Shown in pieces: positions 1 through 12,316 of a stretch of DNA of 64,000 nt. Positions within the stretch are counted from its first letter, which is position 1. Every line of letters begins with the position of its first letter. Position numbers and translations under genes: made by a program. The notes beneath the pieces were generated by a model. That model ran no database searches. It worked only from the letters and a program-made list of their open reading frames with translations, and was not told the DNA's origin. The stretch covers positions 10,626,501-10,690,500 of the forward strand of contig JANTQA010000012.1 in NCBI GenBank assembly GCA_027625915.1, read 5' to 3'. Origin of the DNA: Anaeramoeba flamelloides. Lineage: Eukaryota; Metamonada; Anaeramoebidae.

Positions 1-1
1 A

Positions 2-82
2 ATAAGAACAAGAAAAAAGAAAAAGGCAACTGAAGCGAAAATTAAAATTCAAAAGAGAAAAAGAAATTTTAATATATTTTAA
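2..82 (+). CDS. possible 3' end of an upstream gene (partial)
   Basis: The reading frame is open from the window edge to a TAA at 80-82. It encodes a Lys/Arg-rich tail containing KKKKATEAKIKIQKRKRN. Such basic tails end several other proteins in this window, so this could be the last codons of a gene entering from the left, convergent with the flavodiiron gene. With only 26 codons visible in A-rich sequence, chance is a real alternative and no function can be assigned. Confidence 0.25.
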   Translation: MRTRKKKKATEAKIKIQKRKRNFNIF

Positions 83-144
83 TTTTTCAAAATAAAAAAA
101 ATCAAAATAAAAGAAAATCAAAAAATAAAAGTTCAATATTAAAT

Positions 145-3100
145 TTAATATTCTGATAATTGAACTTCTGATATTTCTCTGTCTAACAGTTTTTTCATGA
201 TTATTAAACTATAAGCAAAGTCACTTTTGATAAATCTAGGGAATGAATCTCTAACAAGAAGGCTATCGATTTCCTTTTGTGCGTCATCAAACATATCATT
301 GTAAATTTTTTTATCTCTGATCAAATCTGTAATCTTGACTCTATTTTTATGATTGATATTGATTTCTTGAGGCGAGCCATAGGAAATAAAGTCATCATAA
401 ATATGCTTTGCGACATCTATTTGGTTTGGATGGCCATTTTTCATTTTTTTATAATTATCAATTTCTAACCAAAAATCTAAGTTTTCTTCGGAGAATTCTT
501 GAACTAAAAATTTTCTAAACAATTCAAGACCATCTTTTAAATTTATTAAGGAATGCAAATTTGGTATAATTGTCAAAGGATCATTTTTCAATTTTTTAAA
601 GTTATCAGAACTCCTTGTCGAAGAGAAATTCTCTTTTTTAATTCTGGAAATTTGGTTATGGTTGACCAATCGTTTAACTGCTGATTTATAACTAGCCCGT
701 GCGGCAATGTATTTTTGCAAGTCGACAATTGTTGAAGCACTTTTTCCGACATAAATGGAGCCGACTAATTTCAAATCGATCCCGTTTTCAATTTCAAAAA
801 ACAATCTCAAATATTCTTGGCCATTTGAAGATTTCACATTGATCGATTCCAATTTTTTGTCATGTATGTTACCCACGCAAAAGATATTATAGCCAAAGGC
901 GAAAATTGAATAGGGCGGAACAGATCTTACATATTTGTCCTTTTTTTTAAAAACGCCAATCGAGGCCAGCCCTGCAATTTCGCCGGTTACCACAGAGTGT
1001 CTCCATGATTTGTCCAGGTACCCCTTATATTCGATGCAGTCGCCACAGGCAAAAATGTTTTCATCACTAATCGAACGCATCTGTTCGTTCACGAGGATGC
1101 CTCGTCCGCAACTTAACTTACATTTTTTTGCCAAGGTTATTTCGGAATAAACGCCAGACGCAAAGATTATTAAGTCGGCATAAATATAATAGATTTCTTC
1201 TTCGGTTAAATGAATCGATTGTATGGCTAATCCCGGTGTTAGGTCACTTTTTTTTTTGTTGCTGAAGATCTTGGATTTTTCACCTTCTTCAATAATTGGG
1301 ACTTGTGAATTGCTTTCCCCTTCGCCATTATTGGCGTTTAGTAGATCACCCTTATCTAAAATTTTGATCATTTCATAGCCTAAAAACAATTTCATTTTAT
1401 TTTTCACCAAGATTTTTTCAACTATGGATGAGCCCATCTCATCAAGCCGATGCGAGGCGATTATTTGATGTGTTTCGATCATGTATATTTTTTCAACACC
1501 CAATTTTGATAAGGACTCTGCTGTTTCAATCCCCAAGGGACCACACCCTAAAATAATTGCACTTTTGGAACTGTTAATTTTGATATAACTATTGATTTCG
1601 GTAACATCATCCAAAGTTCTGAGACCAAATACATTCAATTTTGACGAAATTCCTTCATTTAAAATTTGATCAACTTTTTTTTTCTTTTTTTTACCGAAAA
1701 TTGTTTTAATTCTTGAGGCCTTTTCTTTAGGGATCTTTTGATTGGACCCGACAGCTAAAATTAATCGATCGTAATTTAATTTTAATGAATTGCCCTTGAT
1801 TAAATACTGTTCTTGATTTGAAGTGTTTTTTAATTTTTTTGTTCGGCGCAATATTTTGACCATTTTCTTTTTCCTCTTGATCTCTGTAACTACAGAATTT
1901 TTATAAAAAGTGATCTCATTTTTGACGAGGTATTCCTTATTTAATAAAAAAAATTCCTTTTCTTCAGATTTGGAATAGTTTGATAACACAGAGGTAAGTG
2001 TTGGCCTATAATAGGGCATGGCATTTTCCCCTGAAATTAACGTGATCTTGGCTTGGGAATTATTGCTTCGGATCGCCTTTACTGCAGATACACCCGCACC
2101 AGATGCCCCGACAATAACAATGTGCCCCGTATATACATTTGGCTCATCATCGTCATCCATGACTACATTGAAGGACTCATGACTGGACGTTAAGACAATA
2201 TTTTTTTGTATAATCTTATCATTATCGTCATTGTCATCGTCATCATTGCTGCTGATGTTGTTATTAATCTTTAATCCAAGTCCCTCTTCTTCCAATTTTT
2301 CTTTACTTTTCTTGTTATATTCTGGGTTTGCAAACCCAATGCAAACAAAAACTTCCGGCCCTGCGCCGCATGCGGGGCAATAATAATCTGGTGGTAACAC
2401 AGATTTTATTATTTCACCACATATCAGACATTTCCAGAGTTTTAATTTCCCATCTTCTTTGAAGGAATTTTTGTTATCATATTGAGACTTGTTAAATTTG
2501 GATAATCGTTTATTCGAAACTTTCGAGATCTCCATTTCGTCCGAACGCAAATATTTTGATAATTTTAATTTCAGCTTTCTAATTTTGAATTCAAATTCTT
2601 CATCAATCTGCTTAACACCTAAAATAATTTTTGAAAATTTGGATCCCCATTTGCGGCATCGAGTAATATCCTCCTTTGTTGAACGGAATTGCACCCTCAG
2701 CGGCCTTACAACTTTCATTCTGCATTGAATCATTCTAAAAGTCAAATTTTCAGTTGCCTCGCCAGACCACCCGAATGAACCAAACGCACCCCCAACGATC
2801 TTGTTTCCATGCAGCCATGGGTTTAAATGGATTGCAATTTGGGAGACATGTGGCACAACATCACCCAGAATCGTGGGGCTTCCCAATAAGAGCCCCTTAC
2901 AGCTTTCCAGTTCTTGCAGAATACGGCTAACTGTGTTTTTGGGGTTAAAAATGTCCATTATAACCGTTTTAACCGCGCCTTCATTCACAGACTCAATCCC
3001 AATTTTTATTTCTTTGACCATTTCTTCAGTAAAGCCATGGCTAGTCCCATAAACAATCAATACCTTATTTTCCCTTGCCGTTATTTTGGATAATTCTGTA

Positions 3101-6100
3101 TAGCATTTGATCGATGTTTGAATATGGTCTCCTCGAATGATCGGACCATGCGAACAACAAATAATTTCCTTGTCGAGATTTGCAATTTTTTTTAAGAATT
3201 TTTGAACATAGCTTTTAAACGGCCTCATTATGAAATTAAAATAATCAATCTGCGATTGCCTCAAATCTTTCATTTTATTTTCATCAGTAATTAAATCTGT
3301 AAAAATTTCAGTGTCGCCCAAATGAGATCCAAAAGCATCACAGCAAAATAATGTTTTTAATTCAGTACAATAACTAAAGATGGTATCTGGCCAATGTCTA
3401 ATATTAATATATTTTTTTATTTTTTTTTTAATTATTATTTATGATGGGTATTGATTTTTTTCAATTTAATTTAATTTAATTTTTTTTTTTTTTGTTTTCT
3501 TTATTATTAGTTCAATATGTTTTAATAATATTTATTTTTATTTTAACTTTAATAATATATTAAATGATTTCCTAAAAAGCCAAAACATTTTTCAATATCT
3601 ATTTCATTTTTAAAAGGTAAAAACTTTGCTGTTTTTTGTTAAAATTAATCTATAAAATGAAATTTTTTTTATTTCTACAAGATTTTTCAAGTTTTTATAA
3701 ATTGAAAACTTTTAAGATAAAATCCATTCTTTAATTTTTAATAAAGCATTTTCCAGTGAATTTGTACCAGTTGTTACGAGTGAATTACATTTATTTAAAG
3801 GATTTGAATTAATATTAGAAGAAAAAATTTATTTTCGAAATTCCAAAATTTTAATCATTTTTCCTCATATTTCCTCTTTTTATTTTTTAATTTTTTTTTA
3901 AACCGTAATTCATTTGTAAATTTTTTTTTTTATTACAAGATGGGTAGTCACTTGGTAAAAACTTGTTATTTTATTGTTATTGTCACCGAGTGGAAATGAT
4001 TGTAGAGAAATCCTATTTATTTCTATTGGAATTTTATTTGGGATCTTCAATTGAAGATCACAATGAACATTAATGTTTTTCTAAATATGGCACTAAAAAT
4101 TTGAGTTTTTGAAATTTTTAAGAAAATATATTCATTTATCAGTTTTGCTTCAGTCATACAGAATATCAACTATCCTTTGGGGTTTATTATTCTTTTTATT
4201 TCTTATTTGCTCTTCAAAGGAAAAATTATAAATAATAATTGATATTTGAAAAAAATCGTGGGAACCTTTGACTGAAACAAAGTTTCGTTCAAAAGTTTTA
4301 ATGATGATAAAAGCAATTAAAAACAAATAATAATAGTAAGTGATTCTTACATATAAAAAAATCTATCCGTTGATATTATTTCTCTTCTCATAAAATAAAT
4401 AAAAGTGAAAATTTTTTCTGTGTTGAAAAATTAAAAAATTTGTAAGGATTTTTTTCATTTCAGATATTTTTTCCACTACTACACACAATATTGAATAAAT
4501 TTCTTCAAAAAAAAATCAAATATTTACTAACTTGACCCTTTTTAATAACGTCGATTATAATAAACACTTTTGGTTAATAAAAGATCTTGGATCAAAAAAT
4601 ATTTTTAAAGATATTTAACAATTTAAGTTGAAAAATCCAATTTTCCAGGTTCTATTAATATTTTTTTTCAATTTAATAGTAAAAAATTTGAAAATCTTTT
4701 TCTTTTAGCTAAAGAGTTCATTTTATTATATATTTAAAAAGTATTTTAAATATGATAAATATCTTTAAAATGAAAAATCAATTATTTGGACTATTAAAGA
4801 ATTATTTGTTAATATAAATTGGAAAAAATATTTTTTCTTTTGATTTTCCTCTTTTTTGAAATAAACAGAAAATTTTAATAAATTTTCGGTTTATTCCAAA
4901 AAGTAAAAAAAACCGCTGTTAGCTTTTCCAAAATTTAAAAGGATAGAGTAAAATCAAAGATTTAACTATATTCTTTTGAATCCTAGGCACTCTAGGAACA
5001 CTTTACAATATTTATCATCAATTATTTTTTTTCCGTATTGAAGTTTTTTTAGATTAGTAGAGTGTTTTCAAAACTATTAGTTATTATCCCTTCAAAAAAA
5101 TATCCTAAAGTTGAATTTATGGAAAATTCATTGTCGCATACATTTAAAAAATTTTTACACCAAAAAACTGATCTTTTTTTCTTAACTAGAGACTTTTAAA
5201 AATAATTGTACTATTAACAACAATAAATTCAACAGCCTCAAGATTGTTCAGAACTGGAATGTTGATTATGTTGTGAAAAAACTTGATTAACAAGGATGAA
5301 ATGATGATTGTAGTAATAGGTTAGTCTAACTTTGAAATGTTAAATTTTATTGTTTCATAATAGTGCACATTTAAAAAAATGTTCAAAAAATTCAAAATTT
5401 AAAGGCGCCACTATTATTTACTTTTATTCCTTTCACAAATAATGTAGTGAAAGGTATTTTAATTTCAAAGTTTCATATCTTGTAATATCCCAAAAAATCA
5501 TTATTCAGTAATATTCTCTCAATTATAATTTTCTTCAATAGGAAAATGTATATACTTTCTTAAAAGAAAAATGAATTGAATTAATAGCTTCTTAGGTGCA
5601 TTTCAAAGAACTTGGTAAGTGAGGTTTTATAGTAAAACAAAAACCTAAAAAACTCCAAATAAACTCGTTTTTTGTTCTGGGACTAGTCTCTATTATTTTT
5701 TTTTATGACAATTTCTATATAAGGATTCCTTAGATAGAAATATGTTTAGTATTGGAAATAAACAGAGGTTTTTCAAATCTTAGTAATTGGCAATAAATTT
5801 TCTTAATCTCTATCAAATTTAGGTAAAAAAATTTAATACGATTAGTCCCTTAAAAAATTATTTATTGTAATCCGTGATAAAGGATCGCCTGAACCTTAAC
5901 CAAGATAAAAAGGTGGCGTGTTTGTTGTGGACTGAAAAATTCGTTTAGAGTGTATGTCATTAATATAGCTCTTTTAAAAAAGTGTTTACTACTTTTCAAA
6001 AGTGTTTTATTTACTATTTAAGCAGTTTAGGTGACTATTTGAAAGCCTCGAGTAACAACTTTTTTAAAATAGTGGCACTTTTCTCAATTTAAATAAATAC

Positions 6101-6708
6101 ACAAGAACGAATAAACGCCGTTTTCAAAAAGAAAGGTTGGAAAAAATGAAGGAAGATAATTTGAAAATCCAACAAGACAACAAAAAAATACAAAAGAAAA
6201 AAGAAAAACGTAAAAAAAAATAAAAAAGTAAATCTTACAGAAAAGGGCTAATTTGAAATCTCAAACTGTAACCACCTAAACGAAGAACAAAGTTGCTGTT
6301 AACTTCCAAGAATTTAACATCGTGGTTAATTATTCTTTTCAAATTCTCGATCCCAACAGAAGAAGCAAGTATTGTAATATTTGGAAATCTTTGGATAAAA
6401 AGTTTGAAATACTTGACAAGCACGTGATCAGGCTCCGTGTGATGGAAAACCAGATAGTCTATCGTTTCTTTTTCAGTGAGAACACTATTAAGCCTACTCA
6501 TTAATTGCCCAAACGAATCCTTTGTATCACGCACAAGCTCTATCAAACAATTTTTTTTTTTCCCTTTGATTAAATAGCTGTTATAAGTTGTTCCATGATC
6601 CAAATGCATAATAATGTCAAAGATTTTCCTTTTTGGATCAACTGCACCAACATAATAAAAATTTTCTTTAATTTTTATTGCTTTTTTGTTCGTTTGTGGG
6701 TTTGTCAT
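145..6708 (-). CDS. flavodiiron protein - rubredoxin - NADH:rubredoxin oxidoreductase - RGS fusion (two exons)
   Basis: Exons 6239-6708 and 145-3397 join across a GTAAGA...TTAG intron, splitting a Leu codon (CT|A), to give about 1240 residues. Domains in order: metallo-beta-lactamase-like diiron domain with all ligands (H90, E92, D94, H95, H158 in HWPD, D177 in DAFG, H240 in SHGP); flavodoxin domain about 268-417; rubredoxin with C480, C483, C497, C500; an acidic Asp/Asn linker; NROR with FAD motif GASGAG near 587, NADH motif GCGPLGIE and a distal GD motif; RGS domain about 1103-1225. The first four are the known chain passing electrons from NADH through rubredoxin and FMN to the diiron site, reducing O2 or NO (class F-type flavodiiron proteins). 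The RGS domain, which in other proteins accelerates GTP hydrolysis by G-alpha, is not part of any architecture I know. No clear targeting peptide is visible, so cytosol or hydrogenosome is open. The start ATG at 6706-6708 is the first Met. Confidence 0.93.
3747..4280 (-). repeat. F-family TIR element, copy 1
   Basis: In reverse orientation this stretch aligns along its length with copies at 45681-46383 and 56778-57304. It ends in CCTTTGACTGAAAC, the inverse of the GTTTCAGTCAAAGG that opens copy 2, and starts with a decayed version. No coding capacity is shared by the copies, so it looks like a non-autonomous DNA transposon derivative. Confidence 0.7.
4857..5000. repeat. A-family palindromic repeat, intronic copy
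   Basis: The core AAATAAACAGAAAATTTTAA is followed by its near-inverse (TTTTCGGTTTATTC), then a second stem made of AGCTTTTCCAAAATT-type and GATTTAACT..ATTCTTTTGAA arms. The same modules recur near 13560-15145, 22028-22165, 34890-35440 and 51500-51780. Edges are approximate. Confidence 0.6.
5670..5855. repeat. I-family short TIR repeat, copy 1
   Basis: It opens GGGACTAGTCTCTATTATTT and closes with a TTAGTCCCTT-type end, giving short GGGACTA inverted ends. It matches the stretch at 26015-26200 over about 180 bases. No coding sequence is present, so a MITE-like element is likely. Confidence 0.5.
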
Positions 6709-9700
6709 TTGTTGGAAAGGAAAATGAAAAATTATTTTTTGGTGAAGGAAGTAAAACCCAAAATTGAAAAAAATAATTTGTTAAAAAATGGATCACAAAG
6801 AATTATAGAGAAGAAATTTTATTTCTGAGACGAAATCTAGTTTTGTCTTGTCCTAGGTTGTGTTTATATTTCGTTTATCTCTCAGATGTCGGTTGGAATA
6901 AATTACAACTTCGATAAAACACTTTTATTTGGATAATAATCAGTAACAAAATTTCACTTTATTTTCCCTTTTTTTTTACAAATAATATTTTTACGAAGAA
7001 ATGGGTTTGGAATTCAGAAAAAACTTGAATTTTCTGATTTTTTATTCAATAAAAAGATTTTAATCAGAAGCTGATTCCCTTTCCGAGTTTCTTTGTTTTC
7101 TGTAATTTGATATCTAATTTGTAAATAAATTAATTGCCTTTTCTTTTTTCATTTCATCCTTATTTTTTAAAATTTAGATTTAATGGATAAACCAATTAAT
7201 ATCCACAAAAAATTAAAAGTTCAAACAAAAAACAATTCAATTTCACCTACAGGTGATTAAATAGTTTTTAAATAAACACCAAACGAAGTGTTCATTTTTT
7301 CCCATTTTATAGGGTAATATTGAGAGGAAATTAAAAGTGTCTTGATCTAAAATTTAACAATTCAAAATTAAGCAAATTATTTAGTATATATACGATTAAA
7401 TGTACCAGTATAAATTAAAAAACACTCAACTTGCCTTTTCAAAAAGAGAATTTTTTTTGGAATTATCAAGATCTTAAAAATAAAAATTTTTGAAATTTAA
7501 TACAACAAATAGTAACAAATATTGTTTGGGTATTCTGAATAAAATCTAACTTATGGGAGGAAATTTCCATACTTGGTTGTTACAAGTAAATATTTTTTAC
7601 CCTCAAACCATGATTTTTTTTTTTTTTTTTGAGAAATTTTCACAGAATATTTATTAGTAAAAGATTATCAATAAGAATATTATAAAGGACTGACTTTAAG
7701 GTGAAAAGGATAACCATAGACTATTTTACCTTTACCATTCCAGAAAAAAACATTTACTGTTATTTTCCAATTAATAAATGAAAATTTTTATTTTAAGTTC
7801 CCAAATATTTCATATCTGGTTAGTTGAACGAACCACATAGATCTTCACAAAATCAGTCAGAAATGATATTTCTGGTGATTAATTAGGTTTCCTTATGGGA
7901 CTTGTGTATAAAATTTTGAATTAGTTTAATTTGATTTTAATAGTATTAGATTATTTGTTGGGGTAGTATCCCTTGTTTTGATTTTCAATATTTTCATTGG
8001 TGAAAATAAAAAATTTAAAGATTTATGTATTGTTTCGAATACCAAAGCCCTTGAAATAATACAATAAATATTTCCACAGTCTTTAAGAGGAGTGAAAATA
8101 TTAGCTAATATTGTCTCCTTTTTGATTTTGTAAAAGTGAAAATATGGAAAATGTGATGTGATAACTTGATTGTTAACAAAAGAATCTAATCTTTTAGAAG
8201 CTTTTCTGAGATTTATTATTCTTTTAAAAAAAAAATGTAAAAAAGGTACAAATAGGATAATATTGTCTGATTTGATTTATAAAATACAGGTGTAATCTAT
8301 TTAATTACGATTTGAATTTTATCAAATATTTATTTTTATTTCAGTTCAATAATTAAAATTTATTTTTAAAATTTAAAAATTTTTATTTTAGTTCTTAAAT
8401 AAAAAAACTAATGATAAACAAGTGAACTTTTAGTACTCACTTTCTAATTGGATTAAAAAAAATTGATTCTTGATAATTTTTTTACTCGGTCAAAAAAAAA
8501 AACGAAAAAATAAAATTTCTTTGTTTTTTCTTACCTAAAAATTCATTTAAAATCAAATTTTTGAAACAATAACCTTATATTTTTTTAAAAAAAATATTAA
8601 ATCACGTTTAGCAAAGTGGCACGTATAAAAATAGTTTATTTGGGCTGAAGTTTGAAATAAAAATTAGATTTTTATTTTAATTGTTTTCAGTTTTAGTAGT
8701 TTGTTAATTGTTAATACAAAGAATAAATCACAATTTTTATAATACTAAATATTATAATATTTCTCGTGATAATTTTATTCAATTTTCATCCCTAATAATA
8801 TCTCATTTTTTAGACCTTTTCAACTATTAATATATGTATTTCAAACTTCTTTTGAAAAGCTTTCTTGACTTGAATTTTAACTAAGTAAAAAAATGTATTT
8901 GGATAATAAAATAGATTTTAACACTTTCTATTTAGACTTAAATTATTAAAAATTTATTATTTTGTGTATTTTTTAAAAATTCTATAATTCGAATTAATTG
9001 TGCTCTTGAACATGTAAAAAATTAATATATCATTTTTTCTACAATTCCTAATTAAACAAAAGACTTTATATTTGTATTATTTTGTTCAAAGAAATAGTAA
9101 TTAAATTGATAATAACAATATTGGGTTTTAGATAATAATTCAAAATTAAAAATATTTTTAATACTTCATTAATTTTCTATAATTTTAAAAATATTTTGAA
9201 TTTAGAAAAAAAATGATTGGATCATGATATATAACTTCAAAAAAAAATCAATTTTTTAAAAATGTAACCAAAAAGAATTAAAATAGATTTACATGTGATC
9301 ACTATCTTTTTGTTTTCGTTTTGTTTTTGTTGATAAATAGATGGAAGGTAAAACAACAGATTAAGTATATCATTTATTTAAATAATTAGCCAGCGACCTA
9401 TAAAAATACAATATAAAACAAACAGTAAAAAATATAGATTACACTATAAACTCTTAACTAAAATTATATATTTTAAATTATACATGTTAAAATATTGTCT
9501 TTATTGTTTAAAGGTTTAACAAAATCTTTAAATTTAAAATATTTTACAAAAAGTTAATCAAAAAATGATAGATAAATAATTTTTTATTATCTTGATATCT
9601 TTTTTTTAGTTTAATTTAATGTGTATTATTCATTTTAAATTTTAAAGTAAGTTTAATAATATTAAATGTGTATAACAAAACTATTTTAACATTTTCAATT

Positions 9701-10375
9701 TGTTTATTAAATTTAAATTGGATCAAATAAAAAAAATTTCTTGCTTTCTCTGAGTTTTGTGGATTTTAATTAATCAAAATACCTTCTTAAAAACAATTCA
9801 ATAATTTTTTTTTAAGAGCAAAAACAAAAATTATAATTGAATTTTGGAATTGGAATAATACATTAGATCATATGATATTTCCCAGAGTAAACTGTATTTC
9901 AAAATAGTTAGCCCATTAAAAATCAAATTTTAAATAAAAATATTTTTATAATTTGAAGTTATCTATTCTAATAAAAACAGTACTATTTTATTATTCAGTT
10001 TTATACCCTAGATGTATTTGTTTTTAAAATAAAATAAAAAAAAGTAAAAAAAAAAAAAATAATAAATAAAAATTGACCATTTATTACATAATCTAGTTTA
10101 GATAAGATAACTCAAGTCAACATTCGAATTTTTAATTTTTTTTTTTTTCTATAAAAAAAAAAAAAGAAATTAATAAATTCCAATTCATGAGAATTTTGGC
10201 AATTTTAAATTAGTCATATATTTGTAAAACTTTTAATCAACAATAAATCTCATAATTAAATAGCATTATATCACATAATTACATAATTATCTCTTTTTAA
10301 AATCAATTTTATTAATATTTATTTTTTTATTTAAAAATGAGGAATTTGAAAAAACAAATATAAGATCTCAATTTA
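6709..10375. other. gene-free AT-rich stretch
   Basis: I see no open frame with protein-like composition or splice-linked exons. About 50 bases near 7755-7805 recur near 28600-28650 as part of dispersed repeats. The first few hundred bases presumably hold the promoter and 5' UTR of the flavodiiron gene, but no motif could be recognised. Confidence 0.5.
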
Positions 10376-10379
10376 CAAT

Positions 10380-10953
10380 TTATTTGTGTTGTTGTTGTTG
10401 AAAAAAATCCAACAAATAGTTAAAGATCCAGACCCAAGAGATACATCTTGAACTTCAGGAAGAATATTCCAATTCAAGAAAAAGATGCACCAGTTGTTAT
10501 TTCGAAATTCACAAAAGGTAATGAATAAAATAAAAATTTTTTTGTTCCAAGGTTGTAATTGTCTTTATCAAAGTTATACAAGCTTTTTATAAAATTTTCG
10601 TAGTCCCACCCAATTTTATTTTTTTCTTTTTGTTTTAAATATTCCTTAATCTGTAATAATAAAAAAATGAAATTTCCATTTTTAAATAAATAAATCACCT
10701 TTTAGAAATTTATAATTGTTGTTTTCTTTTGGTTAATTTATTTATTTAATTTTATCAAAAAAATTATTGTTTTCTTAAATACAACAATTCAAATTAACAC
10801 CTGAATTAAAAGATTATTTTTCTGAGAATATGAAAGGATCAATATCAGCGTATTGTTGTGAAAATGGTCATTATTCTTGATTAAGCACTTTACCGAACAT
10901 AAAACCAAAGAGTACATCGAAACCATAAAACATTTTTTTCTGATCTTTATGAA
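10380..10953 (-). pseudogene. exon-like open segments, unidentified gene or gene relic
   Basis: Three minus-strand segments look protein-coding. The first follows a TTTTACAG acceptor at 10953 and reads HKDQKKMFYGFDVLFGFMF. The second (about 10650 to 10474) follows a TTATTACAG acceptor and reads IKEYLKQKEKNKIGWDYENF and onward. The third, in another frame, reads NWNILPEVQDVSLGSGSLTI and ends in TAA near 10385. The second and third overlap through a frame change, so this is either a gene whose splicing I cannot resolve or a decayed one. I do not recognise the family. Confidence 0.3.
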
Positions 10954-11183
10954 CTGTAAAAATTTGAAAATTTTGGATTTATATTTATTACTCCCTTAAT
11001 ATTTAATTCTGTGAATTTCTATTCAAACCTTAAAACTTGGCTTTGTTTAAAACAACAAATTGTCTTATATTCTCAAATTAATATCAAATCGAAGAATTTC
11101 TAATTTTTTTAAAAACACATTTTTTCATTTTTTTAAAAACAGCTGTTTTGAAATTTTTTTTTTTTACCTATAATTTTTAAATC

Positions 11184-11600
11184 ATGTCCAAATATTCACC
11201 AATCCCCCAAAATTACAAAAGAAAATTTGACTCTTCTCAAAGTTCTGACAATATAGAAACAAACCAATATAATGAAGAATTTGAAGGTATGATGGAAAAC
11301 CAAAACAACGAGATTATTGATGAGCTTGAATCAAAAACAGACTTATTAAAAAGCTATGCAGATGGCATTAAAGGCCAAGTAAGTAACCACATAAAGATTT
11401 TAGAGGGTCTTGAAAATGACTTTGATAACACTGGCAATTCTATGAACGGAACAATGTCAAAGCTGAACGAAATGGTTAATATTCGATCTCCAAAAAGAAT
11501 TTGTCTAATTGCATTGGTGATCTTCTTTTTGTTCATCATTATCTATTTTTGGATAACAAATGATAGTGGCAGTGAAGAGACAAACGAAATAGTTAATTAA
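11184..11600 (+). CDS. Bet1-like (Qc) tail-anchored SNARE
   Basis: This 138-residue single-exon protein has a polar N-terminal region (1-40), one SNARE heptad motif (about 40-95, ENQNNEIIDELESKTDLL... through NEMVNI) and a C-terminal membrane anchor (about 104-124, CLIALVIFFLFIIIYFWI) with a short lumenal tail. This size and order match Bet1/GS15-type Qc-SNAREs, which act in ER-Golgi or intra-Golgi fusion as one helix of a four-helix bundle. Against human GS15 (from memory) the segment aligns without gaps, and its invariant central-layer Gln (in AEDQNRYLDGM) corresponds to His in VSNHIKILEGL. The neighbouring segment on the other strand is unrelated. The ATG at 11184 is the first Met of the frame. 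Assignment to Qc is good; Bet1 versus GS15 is uncertain. Confidence 0.8.
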   Translation: MSKYSPIPQNYKRKFDSSQSSDNIETNQYNEEFEGMMENQNNEIIDELESKTDLLKSYADGIKGQVSNHIKILEGLENDFDNTGNSMNGTMSKLNEMVNIRSPKRICLIALVIFFLFIIIYFWITNDSGSEETNEIVN

Positions 11601-12079
11601 AAAAATGTACAATGTCTCCCATTGTTTGGGATTAATCCTTTAAGGAAAAACTGTAGCTTGAAAATTCATTTCAAAAAATTGTTTTCTTAAAAGAACCTTT
11701 TGAGTACAACTGCTTTAAAAAGGTGTGGAATTAAAGTTGTCTATGTGGTACTTAAAACCTACTAATTCGTTATGTTTGAAGCCGTTTCGGTACCGCTGTA
11801 TAAATTTTGGTTCCTTGTTTTCTCAAAAGGACATTTTCATTAATACATCCAGAAAATGCTTTTTTAAATCCCAACAACACGCCCAAAAAAACAAAGCACA
11901 ATAACACACAAAAATAATTTTGTTTTGAAATTGGACTTTACTTTTTTGAAATGAATGAAAAAACATTACACATTTTTCCGATGAATAATACAAAGAAAAA
12001 AACTTTTTTATTATTTTTTACAATGTTTGATTTATTTTGAACCAAAACCCTTTTTTTTAATTTTTATCAGAAACAAGAC

Positions 12080-12316
12080 TACTGTTAATTTCAAAATAAA
12101 AAGATCACAATTTTCATTCAGCTTTCCAAAATAATTACACCCCACTCAAGAATTAAAATAAATCATCAAAGTTCCCAATTATAAAAAGGAAAATTAATAA
12201 TTTAAGGTGAATTTTTAAAGATTATCAAAAATTTGAAATGTTACCTCTATTTAAAAAATATAATTTTGGGAAATTTAAATGAAAATTTTGTTCTATTTAT
12301 TTTGAAATAAATAGTA
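12080..12316. repeat. D-family MITE, copy 1
   Basis: Inverted ends of about 45 bases, TACTRTTWATTTCAAAATAA at the outside and TTTTCATTCAGCTTTCC inside, bracket a non-coding core of about 150 bases. Related copies lie at 17314-17540, 36225-36452 and 47315-48177. Confidence 0.75.

Larger units (their letters stand above)
3398..6238 (-). other. 2.84 kb intron of the flavodiiron-RGS gene
   Basis: The 5' site CT|GTAAGA lies at 6239/6238 and the 3' site TTAG|A at 3398/3397. Removing it restores the conserved flavodiiron stretch SPFL-HWPD without changing frame. The intron carries an F-family element (3747-4280), an A-family palindrome (about 4857-5000) and an I-family repeat (about 5670-5855), so its size is at least partly due to insertions. 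No nested gene was seen. Confidence 0.9.
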
